Source: Buxus sempervirens (Eukaryota > Streptophyta > Magnoliopsida > Buxales > Buxaceae). Taken from it: 64,000 nt of DNA. Both the position numbers and the translations under genes were made by a program. Of this stretch, positions 10,418 to 21,339 are shown in pieces. Each line of letters begins with the position of its first letter. Positions within the stretch are counted from its first letter, which is position 1. Location: contig OX387182.1 in NCBI GenBank assembly GCA_947561395.2, forward strand, positions 6,372,595-6,436,594, given 5' to 3'. A model generated the notes under the pieces. The model saw nothing but the letters and a program-made list of their open reading frames with translations. It had not been told where the DNA came from and did not search any database.

Positions 10418-10559
10418 GTATCCGGATACTCAATCCGGATACAAGTACTCCTTCCCGTATCCGGATACTCATACCGGATACTTGTGGGCTTTAGCGTATC
10501 CGGTACATGGTACCGGATACCTTAAGGCCCTTTGTTATCCGGTCTGATATACCGGATAC
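10418..10559. repeat. Four hairpins at an exact 39-bp period in the LTR
   Basis: Arms GTATCCGG and CCGGATAC flank a 9-base loop at 10418-10442, 10457-10481, 10496-10520 and 10535-10559 (the last left arm starts TT instead of GT). Each starts exactly 39 bp after the previous one. Arms are conserved while loops and spacers differ, which suggests that pairing or a palindromic binding site is under constraint. Confidence 0.92.
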
Positions 10560-10715
10560 CTTAAGTTTGCTCAAAATTAGGGTTTTCCGAGAGCTTTTCA
10601 CTTTTACCATCATGTCCCTCATTAAATGAGGGGAAATCGCGGAAATAACCTTAGGGTTTAGGTTGGAGGGGTTCTAGACATTAATTTGTGTCTACCAATG
10701 ACCTTAGCCTTTGCC

Positions 10716-10724
10716 TATAAATAG
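10716..10724 (+). promoter_or_regulatory. TATA box of the Tat LTR
   Basis: The word TATAAATAG sits about 390 bp into the LTR, downstream of the hairpin array. This is the likely U3 promoter, with transcription expected about 30 bp further on (inference). Confidence 0.7.
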
Positions 10725-12607
10725 GAGCCTCCTCCTTGAGCAAATAACACACAACTCTTGTTTTGAATTCTCGCAAAGAAGAACTCCAAGAGAAGAAGGA
10801 AACCGCTGTGGAATCGCCTCCAGCACTCAGGTAAGCCTCAACTTTTCTTTTTAATTTCTGTCTTTACATTCCTAGATCTAGATCTCTTCTTCTACCTTTC
10901 TGTAGTGTAAAGCCTTGTTTGTATGTGTGGAAATCCTTCCCCGGCTCAAAGTATCTCAAGACTCCCCTAGCCGTAAAACGTGAAGGCGGATCTAGGAGAA
11001 ACGAGACTGGGGATTGACCCTAGTGCTAGAACCCATGTAGCATAAGGCTTTTTGATTGATTGTAAACCGTTCCATATTCAAAGTACCCTTGATTATCTTA
11101 AAGAGAACAGAGGGAAACGATAATGGAACGGAACCCTAGGCTATGCTAGAACCTATTTTGTTGAATCTATATGCATGTGTATGGATCTTGCTTGGTTTTT
11201 TCACTTTTGCACACATATCACTATTTTGGCGGGGTAGGCTCATATTTGGGGTTTATTGCATTTATTGTGATAAAACTCAAATAAATGACCTCAATCAATT
11301 CTGAAATGCCTTTCGGATGATTTTAAAGCATTTGTGTTCATATTGCACGAATTTCATTTTTATCAATTTTCGGACTTGGTTTTACTCAAAAGTGGCTTAG
11401 CTTGACAGCACCTGTACCCTTACTTCGGACGTCCGTAACTTCATCATCCGGATGAATTTTGGGGCGATTCCAGAACCATGGGAAAGGTGAGGCTGTCTAG
11501 TTTATGTCCACAAAATTTCATGAATTTCTATCTAGCCGATTTTTGACACTGCTCTGTCGAAGTTGAGTGGACAGTTCAGGTCCAAGTACAGAACTTGTCA
11601 CTTCGACGGACCGCCATGTGTTCGTTTTAAGTCCGATTCGAGTGATTTTTCTTTCTGAGTACTCCTTTATGAGTCTATTTTCAAATCCAGTTGGTTTCAT
11701 AATTTTTGGATTCCATTTGAATTATTGGTAGCCGATTTACTCAGAACTGCTCATTTGCATTTTTCTGGGTAAATCTGTGATCTTCGGGGCCTGTTCGGGA
11801 GACCACCCAAGGCACATCCGAAGGGATTTTTGTATGAGGCTAGTTTCTATGGAAAGATGGCCATACAAACTTCAATCACACCAAATTTCGTGGACTTTGG
11901 TGTAGTGGATTTTTCTAGACAATTTTCCAAAGTTGCCCACTTACCACTTTTAAAAATCCCCAACAGCAACTTCAAAGGAGCATAACTCCTAGATTTTTCA
12001 TTGGAATGAAGTGAAATTTTGCATGAGACTCTTATTTACCCTAATCTTTCAAATGGATTTGGTTTGGTTGAATTCCGAATTGGATTTGAATGATTTGAAG
12101 GCAAATGGTATACTTTTTACCAAATTTTCCGAATTTGATTTAACTTGGTTTTGGCCACTTTTACTTTGATTTCCATCTTTTGAGATATTCCAGAAATGAT
12201 ATTGACATAAGAGAGGATCTAAAATCCATTTAGATCTTCATGTGAATATATCATACACTTGTTCCTTTTTCAAGGCTTTTTCATGATTTTTAGCAAGCTT
12301 CTTATTTTCTTTTTAGCATGAACATACACTTGGCAACCACTTCGTGTGGATGAATGGGGGTGCCTAACACCTTCCCCCGTTCATAATCTAATCCCCTTAC
12401 CCATCTCTGGATTTGATTTTCAAGTAGGATTATTTTTATCCTAGAATGTTTCTTTTGGCTATTTTTGCCTATTTTTGAACTCTTTGGTGTCCATTCTCAC
12501 CCCAAAATCATGAATGGTGGCGACTCTCCCAATTTTTGCGTTGAGCCCGTGTGTTGACGGAGGGACGATCACTCCGGTGATTTTTTCCCATGTCTCACAC
12601 ATATCAG

Positions 12608-13092
12608 CTTTCTATTGGATTTGGTTTCGCTTGATTTGAGTTTAAATCGAAGGACTTATGGTTGATTAAAGTTTTCAAGCTAGGATAGCTTCATCTCCTT
12701 TGGATTTTTCCAGATTGGTTTTTGGCTTGATTTTCTTCAATCTTTAACTTGATTTTTACTTAATCATGAAGTCCTAGAGGTGATATATCCATAGAGAGAG
12801 TCCAGATTTTATTGGACTACTTATATGGAGGAATCACACATGTGTTTGTCATTTTTCAAGTCTTTTTGATTGTTTTGATTAGCAAGCACCTATTTGAGCA
12901 TGAACAGCATATGGCAACCATTTTGTACGGATGAGTGGGGGTGCCTAACACCTTCCCCTACTCATAACCTAATCCCCTTACCTGATCTCTGGATTTGACC
13001 ATGAATTAAAGTTACTTTAAAACTTTATTTTACATTTCTATGATCCCTTTGGTTAATGAGGAGGTCATCTAGGTGATTTTCCATGTCTCACT
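12608..13092 (+). repeat. Worn duplicate of the Tat LTR tail
   Basis: This stretch is recognisably similar to 12050-12599. Shared landmarks in the same order are GGATTTGGTTT, a run of ATATATCC/ATATATCA type, TAGCAAGC, GGCAACCA, GTGCCTAACACCTTCCCC, CTCTGGATTTGA and CCATGTCTCA. The GTGCCTAACACC word is 581 bp from its partner and CCATGTCTCA is 493 bp from its partner, so the copies have drifted by indels. It could be a tandem duplication inside the LTR or the tail of an older related LTR that the young element entered. Confidence 0.75.
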
Positions 13093-13329
13093 GAATGGGA
13101 TTCTTTACAAATTTTCAAAAGTAGTCATGTGTAGGTAAGTTTTTAAAGGACTATGGGAACGCACGTACTATGCGTGTAGCAAAAGAATTAGAAACAAAGA
13201 TGATGTGGGCAGTTAGTTATAACACGCGGTGGTATGCCACAAGAATTAGAAAAAGTTTTTTTGGACAAAAATGCTTAGTCATAGGCATTGATGGGGAGTC
13301 TTCTAGTGTTGCTTCTTGGAGATTGGAAG

Positions 13330-16023
13330 TGTGACATACACAATTTCAATCCTAGTACCTTATGGCCTAAACCACAAAATTACTAAAATTTGTATGTCGA
13401 GCGACAAGTAAATCCGGGTCTTAATTAAAATTTAAAACAATAAATCCGAATTCACTCATCTATGAACACTACCAATCATTTGATACCAACAGATAATCCA
13501 TGCTAATTAAATATATCAGAGTGCATCAAATTAAATAATGATAAAGCGGAAGAATTAACAAAATATCTATATGGAAATCATAATCTCAGAATGTAAAATC
13601 ACTGAAATGAAATATAATTAAGTACAATGAATAAAATTGATAATTGCTATAACTCTAAATTTGGATCTACCCAAAACCAACTACCAACACTCTGGAATCT
13701 ACACAGTCGATATATATATAATAAACTAAATGACATCGGAGATCCTAGTAAGTCATCATATGATCAATTAAATATACATGCGGATGTATCTCAAGTCATA
13801 AAACATCATAAGTAATCAAGTGCAAGTAAGACAACCCCATATCCCACTAAATAATATGAATTCACAACAAGGTTCAGAAGAATTACAATAATCATCAACT
13901 GGAATATATAAATCAATTTACAACTTAAAACCAAACCAAATCGATTAATCCGATAAACCATTCATATTATATCATAAGGCTAATCAATGTAATGTTCAAC
14001 CGGAACTATAGACATCGGTCGGGACTATAACTATAGTATTTAGGCTGGGATGCACAGCCTTTGGATCACAAGATCACCACACACAACACATTTTGGGTAA
14101 ATCCCCTTCTACCAAGAAATACCAATCACATCGCTCACACTGCCAGGAGGAATCACACGTCTTGACTGGCTCTGCCAGGAGGAATCACACATCTTGACTG
14201 CCTCGTATCACAAAATAAATAAAAACATGCCAGGAGGAATCCTCAAATCAACCAGCATCGTCACTACAATCAGTACGCTCCCTCTACTCCTATACTGAAG
14301 AGCCCTCACACACTCAAGTTTTAATTATCTTTTTAAGCATCCACACAAACTACTCAATATCCAAAACGTAATAAGGATCTCTCTTAATATCAAATAGTGA
14401 AATTCATTTGGTCCTTACTAACCACTAAATTGCTAACCCACTATTGATAAGTTAAACATATCGTAGGGTAAAACCAATTTAACTAGGGTGCAATATACAC
14501 AATCTAAAACTAAGAATACTCAAGTGTGTGTTAACCTAATCAAATATGCATATTTTCCAAATATAAACATACTATAATATAAAATGCAATTTGGAAACCA
14601 TGCTAGTGGAATTCACAAGAAATATTTAATAACAAGGATAAACGTCATTGTTTGAAACTTACTATAGATATATAATCGATAAAACCTGATTTATGATTCT
14701 CTAGTGCAATTGAAGGAATTAATAAATCATCTTATGCATTTATATAAAAACTTTCTTATTTTGGATCAATTTCCCAAAATTGTTTTCATGCAATATGCCA
14801 AATTGCATCTCAACCATTACTTCTCTTTTTACTATTATGAAAATGACATTGTCCTATTTTTAAATTAATTTATAAACCCTAAAAAATCACTTTTAAACAC
14901 TTTTTCCTTGCATTTTGATTTTACTTTCAAATATCTACTAAAATGTAATTATTTATAAAAATATAAACTGATTTATAAAACTTAATCTATATTTTCACTA
15001 AATCTTAATTAGTTAAGTAACATACACTGATTTACAATTAATTCGTTCATCATATATTAATCCTTAATTATTTATTAAAATATAAACCAATTGCTAATTA
15101 CTATGTAAGTTTTACACTAGAAATTCAATTATTTACACTTAACATTAAATATTTTCCCTTATGGTCAACAGTGCTCTTCATCTGTTTTTGTTTTTGTGAT
15201 CATGTGGTATACTTTGCCAAATTTTCTAGATCAATTTAGAACTCTTATACACCTGAAACTAGTTCCTATGCAATCTACACCTATCAAATTTAATTTTAAG
15301 CTATTAAACTAAATTTTACAATGATGTTTGCATAGTTTTGCAAACACCCCAAAAATTCTCAAAACCATTTAAAACTAACTATAAAACAGAACTTGTTCTT
15401 CACTGAAATCAACCATTAACCAAACAATCAATGCAATTCTTTCATAACTCATTCATACATATATAATTACAATGTTTGGTATACTTTAAATCAAAATAAG
15501 ATGATAACTTATCAGAATTCCTGCAGATTCCAACGCTACTACAACCCGATAATTCCCACCTAGAATTCCCATATTCTCAGCTCCAACACTCAAACCTGAC
15601 TTTAATCTTCTCTGCAGATTGAATAGAGTGGGAGAGGATTGAATAAGAATAAAATTGATGAAGAGAGAAAAGGGACGAGAAGAGAGAACAAGGATGACGG
15701 ACCGAGAAAGAGCTAAGTGTGGCTGATTTAGTCGACTGAAATAAAGGATAACTTAAACTCGTGCCGCCCCATGTAACTCCCTGTATAGCACCCAACCAAA
15801 ACCTAACACCTAGGCTAGGGAACTTGCTAAGGTCCTACTCCTAAACACCATACAACTATCCTCAATACCTGCAAACCAATAACATAAAACAATTAATAAA
15901 ACCATTTAAATTCCAATTAATTCATATAATTTGCAATAAATTCCCATAAATATATCACCAAAATTAACAAAAATATCACACTTAATCCCAAATACCAAAT
16001 TTGAAAAAATTTGGGATGTTACA
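13330..16023. mobile_element. Solo LTR, 2.69 kb, with 5-bp target duplication GGAAG
   Basis: The piece starts TGTGACATAC and ends GGGATGTTACA, so it has TG...CA ends. It is flanked on both sides by GGAAG (13325-13329 and 16024-16028). No gag or pol coding is seen inside; it is AT-rich with three copies of TGCCAGGAGGAATC near 14140-14240. This is the signature of an LTR element reduced by recombination between its LTRs. On the minus strand it reads TGTAACATCCC...TGTCACA, like the second solo LTR at 41309-43974, so both probably come from related Ty3-type elements; orientation is not certain. Confidence 0.88.
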
Positions 16024-16502
16024 GGAAGCATGTCATGAAGGTGGTAAATGAGACATGTGGCATTAACAAAACTAGTATTAGAGTAAATTTGGAATTAATT
16101 ATTGGTTATTTTGGGTACAAAATATCAACCAAAAAACGGTGTGTTGGCTTTATTTATAGTCATAGACATGGAAGTCTCTAAAAATATTCAAAGTACATTT
16201 TTCTTGCAAGGATTTTCTTATAACAAGCATATCGATTTTTAGCTATGTAAGTCCCCTATCATATGCCATTTGACATTGGATTGAAATTCATAGAATGCAT
16301 TTTTTTTTTTTGGTAATGAAATTCTTAGAATTCATGCCAACTACATCTTCATATGTTAAGGTTTAAAAGGCTACATAAACATTATCTTTTCCTTTTACAC
16401 CTATTCTTCTATTTCTTTGTCATATTTGTAAACATGAAATTTGTACTTGCAATAATTAATTATCATAATGATGAAAGAAAAAATTTGTAAACACAAATAT
16501 CT
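16024..16502. other. Intergenic DNA, nothing recognised
   Basis: AT-rich sequence with an oligo-T run near 16300. I see no ORF, RNA gene or repeat unit that I recognise. Confidence 0.5.
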
Positions 16503-16720
16503 GGTATGAAATCTTCTACTATATTTACCTAAATTGGCCCCCGCTTTGGCCGTGAGATGCTACCATATAGAGCATCTCACGGTTAATGTTTTTTTCATGT
16601 GGGCTCTACTTAAAACATTTACAATAATGAAAAAATACTAATCGTGAGATGCTCTACGTGACAACATCTCACGGCCAAAGCACGAACCAATTCAAGTAAA
16701 CATAACAAGATTTCATCCCC
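16503..16720. mobile_element. Mutator-like MITE (fold-back element)
   Basis: Inverted arms of about 60 bp begin GGTATGAAATCTT on the left and GGGGATGAAATCTT on the complement of the right. Both continue through a TTGG word into GCTTTGGCCGTGAGATG. A second, inner inverted pair (TAGAGCATCTCACG / CGTGAGATGCTCTA) makes nearly the whole element fold back. The flanking 9-mers CAAATATCT and AAAATCTCT agree at 7 of 9 positions, which fits a 9-bp Mutator-type duplication. There is no coding capacity. Confidence 0.75.
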
Positions 16721-16945
16721 AAAATCTCTATGTTACTTCGGAGTATGAGATGTTATGACCTACTTGATGAGGCCATTAATAACTCATCATATACTTGCAT
16801 GGAAGTACAAAACCATGATTCATGAGCATTGAAACTTATTGTTTTCTTTATTTTATTTATTTGTTTTTTTAACTTTATAGGTTTAAACCAATGGAAATCG
16901 TCTATAGCGGAGGGCTGTATAAACCCCCACACATGAATGTTTAGG

Positions 16946-17189
16946 CCCCCAAAAAGTGAATGGTGGACCCCATCATGATGTGTGGGGGTATATACAACGG
17001 GCTGTAGGAGATATGAATTCGGTTTATAAACACATTGGAATCACGAGCTTGAGGGCTCCTTCATGGACCCCCAAAAAGTGAATAGTGGGCCCCACCATGA
17101 TGTGTGGGGGTATATACAACAGGCTGTAAGAGATATGAATCCGGTTTATAAACACATTAGAATCACGACCTTGAGGGCTCCTTCATAAC
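16946..17189. repeat. Tandem duplication, 122-bp unit, two copies
   Basis: The first unit starts at 16946 and the second at 17068, each beginning CCCCCAAAAAGTGAAT and ending near GAGGGCTCCTTCAT. The copies differ at a handful of bases. Each holds ATGTGTGGGGGTATATA, the approximate inverse of TATAAACCCCCACACAT just upstream at ~16918, so the region can also fold. Confidence 0.88.
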
Positions 17190-19329
17190 AAACAATTGGC
17201 TTCTCCTTTCAAATCAATGTAACTTCATACACGGGTTTCAAAAAGTCAATCATAGTTGTGCTTAATGTGCAAAAGAATACAAAAGAGAAAACAGAAGAAT
17301 CTCGAGAATACTACTCCTCACTTGAATTTGGTATGCTACAAGGACCAAGCTATGGTAGGTACCATGAAAATAGAAGGTGTTGGTTGTTTGAAATAATAAT
17401 TCAAGGTTGTACAACCTATCTATGCCTTTTTAATGATACAATGTAGGCTACATCTCCATCAACAAGAAAGTTGTGAACATTTTGCATTTCTTCTTATGAA
17501 CATTTTGCAAAAAGAACAAATTATTAGACATGATCATCACAATCTTCACTTACTCCCTATCTTTTATGTTATACTTGATAGGGGTTTTTGCATCCATGCA
17601 TGCCCCTACATTATAACATATTTAATTTCATTCATATCTTCTTGCTTTTGGTATTTATTATATCCAGATCTCTTATCCATTATAACCATTATAATCATAA
17701 ACTAATTAAGAAACAATTACTTTTGTTATTTAATTTTATTAATTTATTAAAGTAACTTCAATAAAAATAAAAAAAGAAACATTTTACATTTATTCCCCTT
17801 GGATCATCTTACATTTCAGTTATACTCATCTATCATTACATTTGTAGCACCTACACTCCTAGAAATCAACATCAATTGACCTAATCGACAATTTTTCATT
17901 AAGACATATCTTTAATGTTTATGTATTAGTTCTTAATTTTTAAAATAGAATCATGTTTTTTTTTTCTTTTTTCTATTGAAGTAAAAACAAAAAAAACAAA
18001 GCAGAACATTATCTTATTTTTTACAAGTTTAAACCTTGATGAACACTGGTCAGTTGGGTAGATTGGTGTTGATGTCAGGAGTGTGTATGACATCGATATA
18101 ATTAATGTAGAGCAATATGGGGATAGATGCAAAAATTAATATTTATTGTTTTGTAGAAGGTTATTTTAGTCATTTATGGATTTTAATGTCAAAGGATAAG
18201 ACTACAACAATTATTGTAGACAAAAGGGTAACATATAGATATAAATAAAATAAAATAAAAATAAAAATAAAAATAAAATAAAAGGATATGAAAATATGTT
18301 ATAATGCAAGGTCATAGATGCAAAATGCCTCGTTTGATAGATTACCAGACTAAACATATTTACGAAAACAATGTTTGAGAGGGAAGAATCTTCTAAATAT
18401 AGGAGAAATTTCTAAAGGTTAATCAATTTAGCTTTCATAAAAGACGATAAAAGGAAATCTTCTAAACATAGAAGAAAATTTGTAAAAGATAAATGGTTTA
18501 TAAAACATGATATGGCAATATTTTGAAGGAATTTTTCTATATATATATTAATTTTTCCTCAAGTTTATATTAAAATAACCTTTTTTTATTTATAAAATTC
18601 ACATATTCCTTCTATATGATTTTGCTTGCATTAAAAGGGCAAAAAGGGGCCATAGTGATTAAGGAAATTGGCAATACAACATGAATATCTATTCTCGTAC
18701 GTTAGTGAACTATTGTAAATGATAGGACAACTGAACAAAACCTGTTATTTGTAGTTGAAAATTATAATAGTTGACTCCAAATAAAGATATAAATTGTGGA
18801 GGATTAAAAAAACAAGATGAAAAGAAAGAAGAGAGAGAGAGAGGGAAAAAAAACATCCTAGTGTGGAAAATATTGTCACTACATATATATATATGAGCTA
18901 GCAAGCTTCTCACTTATATTGATGTCCTATATTCACTTGCAAAAGATTCAAATTTCACAATATTTCGACGGCGCTAAAATCTTTAAAAGTAATAAACAAA
19001 TTGCTAAAATAATTATGGCAAAAGTCATTTTGTCATTTTTGACTCATTTGCTTAAGGACTACGAATAGAATTTAAATGAGTACAATAGCCATTCGTGTGG
19101 CCGACTCAACGCTTCTAAAAAACTAAATAAATAAAGACTCAACGCCTCCAAAATGAATTGAACAGTACAAACTTGTCCCATCATTCGTTTATGCTGACAA
19201 AAAGCCCAAGCAAAACCAGAAACTTTATAAATATTTATAATGAGATATCAATGAAGACGACATCAGTTTTTTTTTTTTTTTGTAGTCTAATATGACATCA
19301 GTTACAATTTTCTCGTGCATTGGTTGCTG
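17190..19329. other. AT-rich intergenic DNA
   Basis: About 2.1 kb without a convincing gene. Simple repeats include an (AAAAT)n tract at ~18238-18283, a GA-rich run near 18830-18845 and a short TA run near 18883. The longest open frames (about 90 codons near 17433-17705) have skewed composition and match nothing I know. Confidence 0.55.
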
Positions 19330-19455
19330 TTAACTGAGTAGGATGCTGTAACGTAGAGCATCTAATGTTTAATGTGTTTTTCCTATTGTAAATGTTTTAT
19401 GTGGAGCCTATTTGGAAAAAAATACTAATAATGCTTCACGTGACAGCATCTCATA
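19330..19455. mobile_element. Worn inner part of the same MITE family
   Basis: The words GTAGAGCATCT, TGTAAATGTTTTATGTGGAGCC, AAAAAATACTAAT and ACGTGACAGCATCTCA follow the core of the 16503-16720 element in inverted order. The terminal arms are missing or too worn to see. Confidence 0.6.
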
Positions 19456-19458
19456 ATG

Positions 19459-20720
19459 TTGCTAAACGAGCCAGCTCGGCACGGCATAGGCCTGTTTAGT
19501 TCATGGCTGGTGGCCCACGGGCTGGGCCCATTAGCTCATGCCTGGCGGCCTACGAGCCATGCCTTGCCGACCCATAAGCCAAACCCTAGGCATGGCTCAG
19601 CTAGGGCTAGGCCTTGGGTAATTTTTTGCCAAAAAAAATGGGAAAAATAGTAAAAAAACCATAAAAAAATTCTGAAAAATATATTTATTATTCACAAAAT
19701 TGTATTACACATATTGAGATAGAATTTGCTCTAAAAAATTTAAATAAATTAATTATTACAAGTACAAGTACGATTTTGCAAATACAACAATACATAATAC
19801 ACTTGCACAAATAATACTGCATCACTATAGTATTAGCACATTCTAACTAGGTTGGCACCCACTCATTTATCTTTCATTTGTAGTTTCAAAAAAAAAAAAA
19901 AAGAAAGTAAGTTCTTAAAATTTGATTACAAAAAATATAATAAAACTTAGACTAATTTGGAAGACTAAATTTATCAAGATTCAAATCATTGAAGTCTCCA
20001 ACAAGTTGATCATGCGTATATTACTGATCTCTTAGTTCCGTCCTTAGCCAATTTGTCAGACAGACATACTTGCACCATCTCCGGCATTAATCTACTCATA
20101 TAGTTGTCTACCTGCACTAAAAGTTGATTTCGACGCAACTGTGGAAACTGAAACCATTAGTAGATCACGTGCCATGATGGAAAGCACAAAATAACTAATC
20201 TAATTTTGCTTCAACCATGTCAAAATATTACAAGAACTATGCTCACCCATAGTATTTAAAAGTAAGGGAGATTGTAGAAGAGAGTAAAAGAGATTGTAGA
20301 AGAAGTGTGGTTTGGAGTGATAAGGGTTATGCCTATTTATTGGAAACCAAAAGTAGCTTTTTACAACCTTTACCATCAAATATGATTGTTATTTGGTAGT
20401 TGGAAGGGTGGAAATGATCATTTACAATCAATTACAAGCATACCCCCCTAATATGACTGTTATATGACTGTTGGGGAGATAAAACTGTAACAAGTAGTGG
20501 TAAAAACCACTTTTTATGGGGAAAAAAGGCTAGTCGTTGACGGGTGGGCCTTGGCCGGCACACCGGGCCAATACGTGGATGAGCCCATTGTGCCTGCTTG
20601 ACGCGGGCCGTGCCGCCAGTATGCCAGCCAGGCCATGGTTTGCCGAACCGGCCGGACATGCCTTAACATGCCACGTGCCTAGTATTCAAGGCCCCGCTTG
20701 GACACGCTTAAAACTTACAA
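19459..20720 (-). mobile_element. Decayed hAT-superfamily DNA transposon
   Basis: GC-rich subterminal blocks rich in GGCACGGC, GGGCC and GCCTGG words lie at about 19465-19620 and 20530-20710 and face each other, as in plant Ac/RICESLEEPER-type hAT elements. Between them the minus strand at about 20240-19990 encodes a recognisable hAT C-terminal dimerisation segment (MARDLLMVSVSTVASKSTFSAGRQL). That segment is followed, in another frame, by RLMPEMVQVCLSDKLAKD, which matches the usual RSSLxPExVQALIC part. It therefore carries at least one frameshift and stops, and most of the transposase is gone. Clear terminal inverted repeats or an 8-bp duplication were not found, so the ends are approximate. 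Confidence 0.7.
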
Positions 20721-21060
20721 TAAGCAACCCTAGCAACTCACGCTCAAATAGTTTAGGAGAAAATGCTCCAAATTAGAAAACACAATTTAATTCTTGTCCC
20801 CTCATGTGTCTATAATTATAATTTGAAAATGTGTAAGCAATTAAGAAATAATGGCCTCAAGAGGAAATTCCTATCAAATTTTTCTAAGAAGCCTTGTTGC
20901 ATGTTTGATCTTCTAACCTCCCAAATATCTCTTTCTTTGCATTTTAAATTAAACTCAACAACTGAGGTGTGGTGGCAATTCGTAATTTTGAGGAAAAGAG
21001 TGGTCGTTCTACATTAGTCCTCCTTCATGTTTAGTAGTTAACGGACGGCCATCAGCGTTC
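20721..21060 (+). promoter_or_regulatory. Probable SPY promoter region
   Basis: This is the stretch between the hAT remnant and the SPY 5' UTR. No clear TATA box was found. The hAT remnant ends only a few hundred bases upstream of the likely start, so upstream control elements may have been displaced or replaced (inference). Confidence 0.4.
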
Positions 21061-21339
21061 GCAGCGATCACACCAAGCCAGAGTGTCGGGGGGAGAGAGC
21101 CTGGACTGCGACTAGCACCACCCCCCACTGCAAACTCTCTCTCTCTCTCTCTCTATATCTCTCTCTCTGCAAGGGCTTTAGCGAAAGTGAGAGAATGGTT
21201 CTTCTTCTGCTTAGTGCGTAGCCGCCTTCTCTGATAATCTTTAACCTTATTCAGCTCTTCGTATCCCGAGTCTTTGTCAACAGGCGTAGCAGAACCATCA
21301 GCATGTCATGGAACCTGGAGAAGCCAATCTTCATCAAAT
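21060..21339 (+). other. SPY: SPY 5' UTR exon (exon 1, noncoding)
   Basis: GC-richer sequence with a CT tract and three short upstream ATG frames, ending at a strong donor (AAAT/GTAAGT, intron from 21340). The intron runs to 22022 and ends TTTCAG. The transcription start is not defined; the left limit is an estimate. Confidence 0.55.
21134..21169 (+). repeat. CT dinucleotide tract in the SPY leader
   Basis: (CT)n interrupted by one TATAT, just upstream of the first upstream ATG. Pyrimidine tracts of this kind are common around plant transcription starts. Confidence 0.85.

Larger units (their letters stand above)
1..12599 (+). mobile_element. Ty3 LTR retrotransposon, Tat lineage (5' LTR outside window)
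   Basis: This is one element read left to right. The parts are gag-protease (28-3738), polymerase (3738-7325), a minus-strand extra ORF (8269-9153), a repeat-bearing 3' region (to 10327) and a 3' LTR (10328-12599). The Tat lineage is indicated by a second, archaeal-type RNase H between the normal RNase H and the integrase, by the absence of a chromodomain, and by the large antisense ORF after pol. All three frames are open, so the visible part looks whole, which suggests a fairly young insertion. The 5' LTR and left target duplication lie outside the window, so LTR-to-LTR age cannot be read. The right boundary is uncertain because a worn copy of the LTR tail continues to 13092. Confidence 0.9.
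10328..12599 (+). repeat. 3' LTR of the Tat element
   Basis: It begins TGTAGACACCCC directly after a purine-rich tract and ends TGTCTCACA, giving imperfect terminal inverted repeats. The length is about 2.27 kb. A TATA box lies at 10716-10724. The 5' third carries four hairpins at a 39-bp period. The boundary at 12599 is chosen from the terminal motif; it cannot be tested against a 5' LTR here. Confidence 0.75.

Noticed and set aside
10418-10559. Regular palindromic repeats reminiscent of a CRISPR array
   Set aside because: The units sit inside a plant LTR, the spacing includes the hairpin itself with only ~14-bp linkers, and there are no cas genes; this is a eukaryotic sequence.
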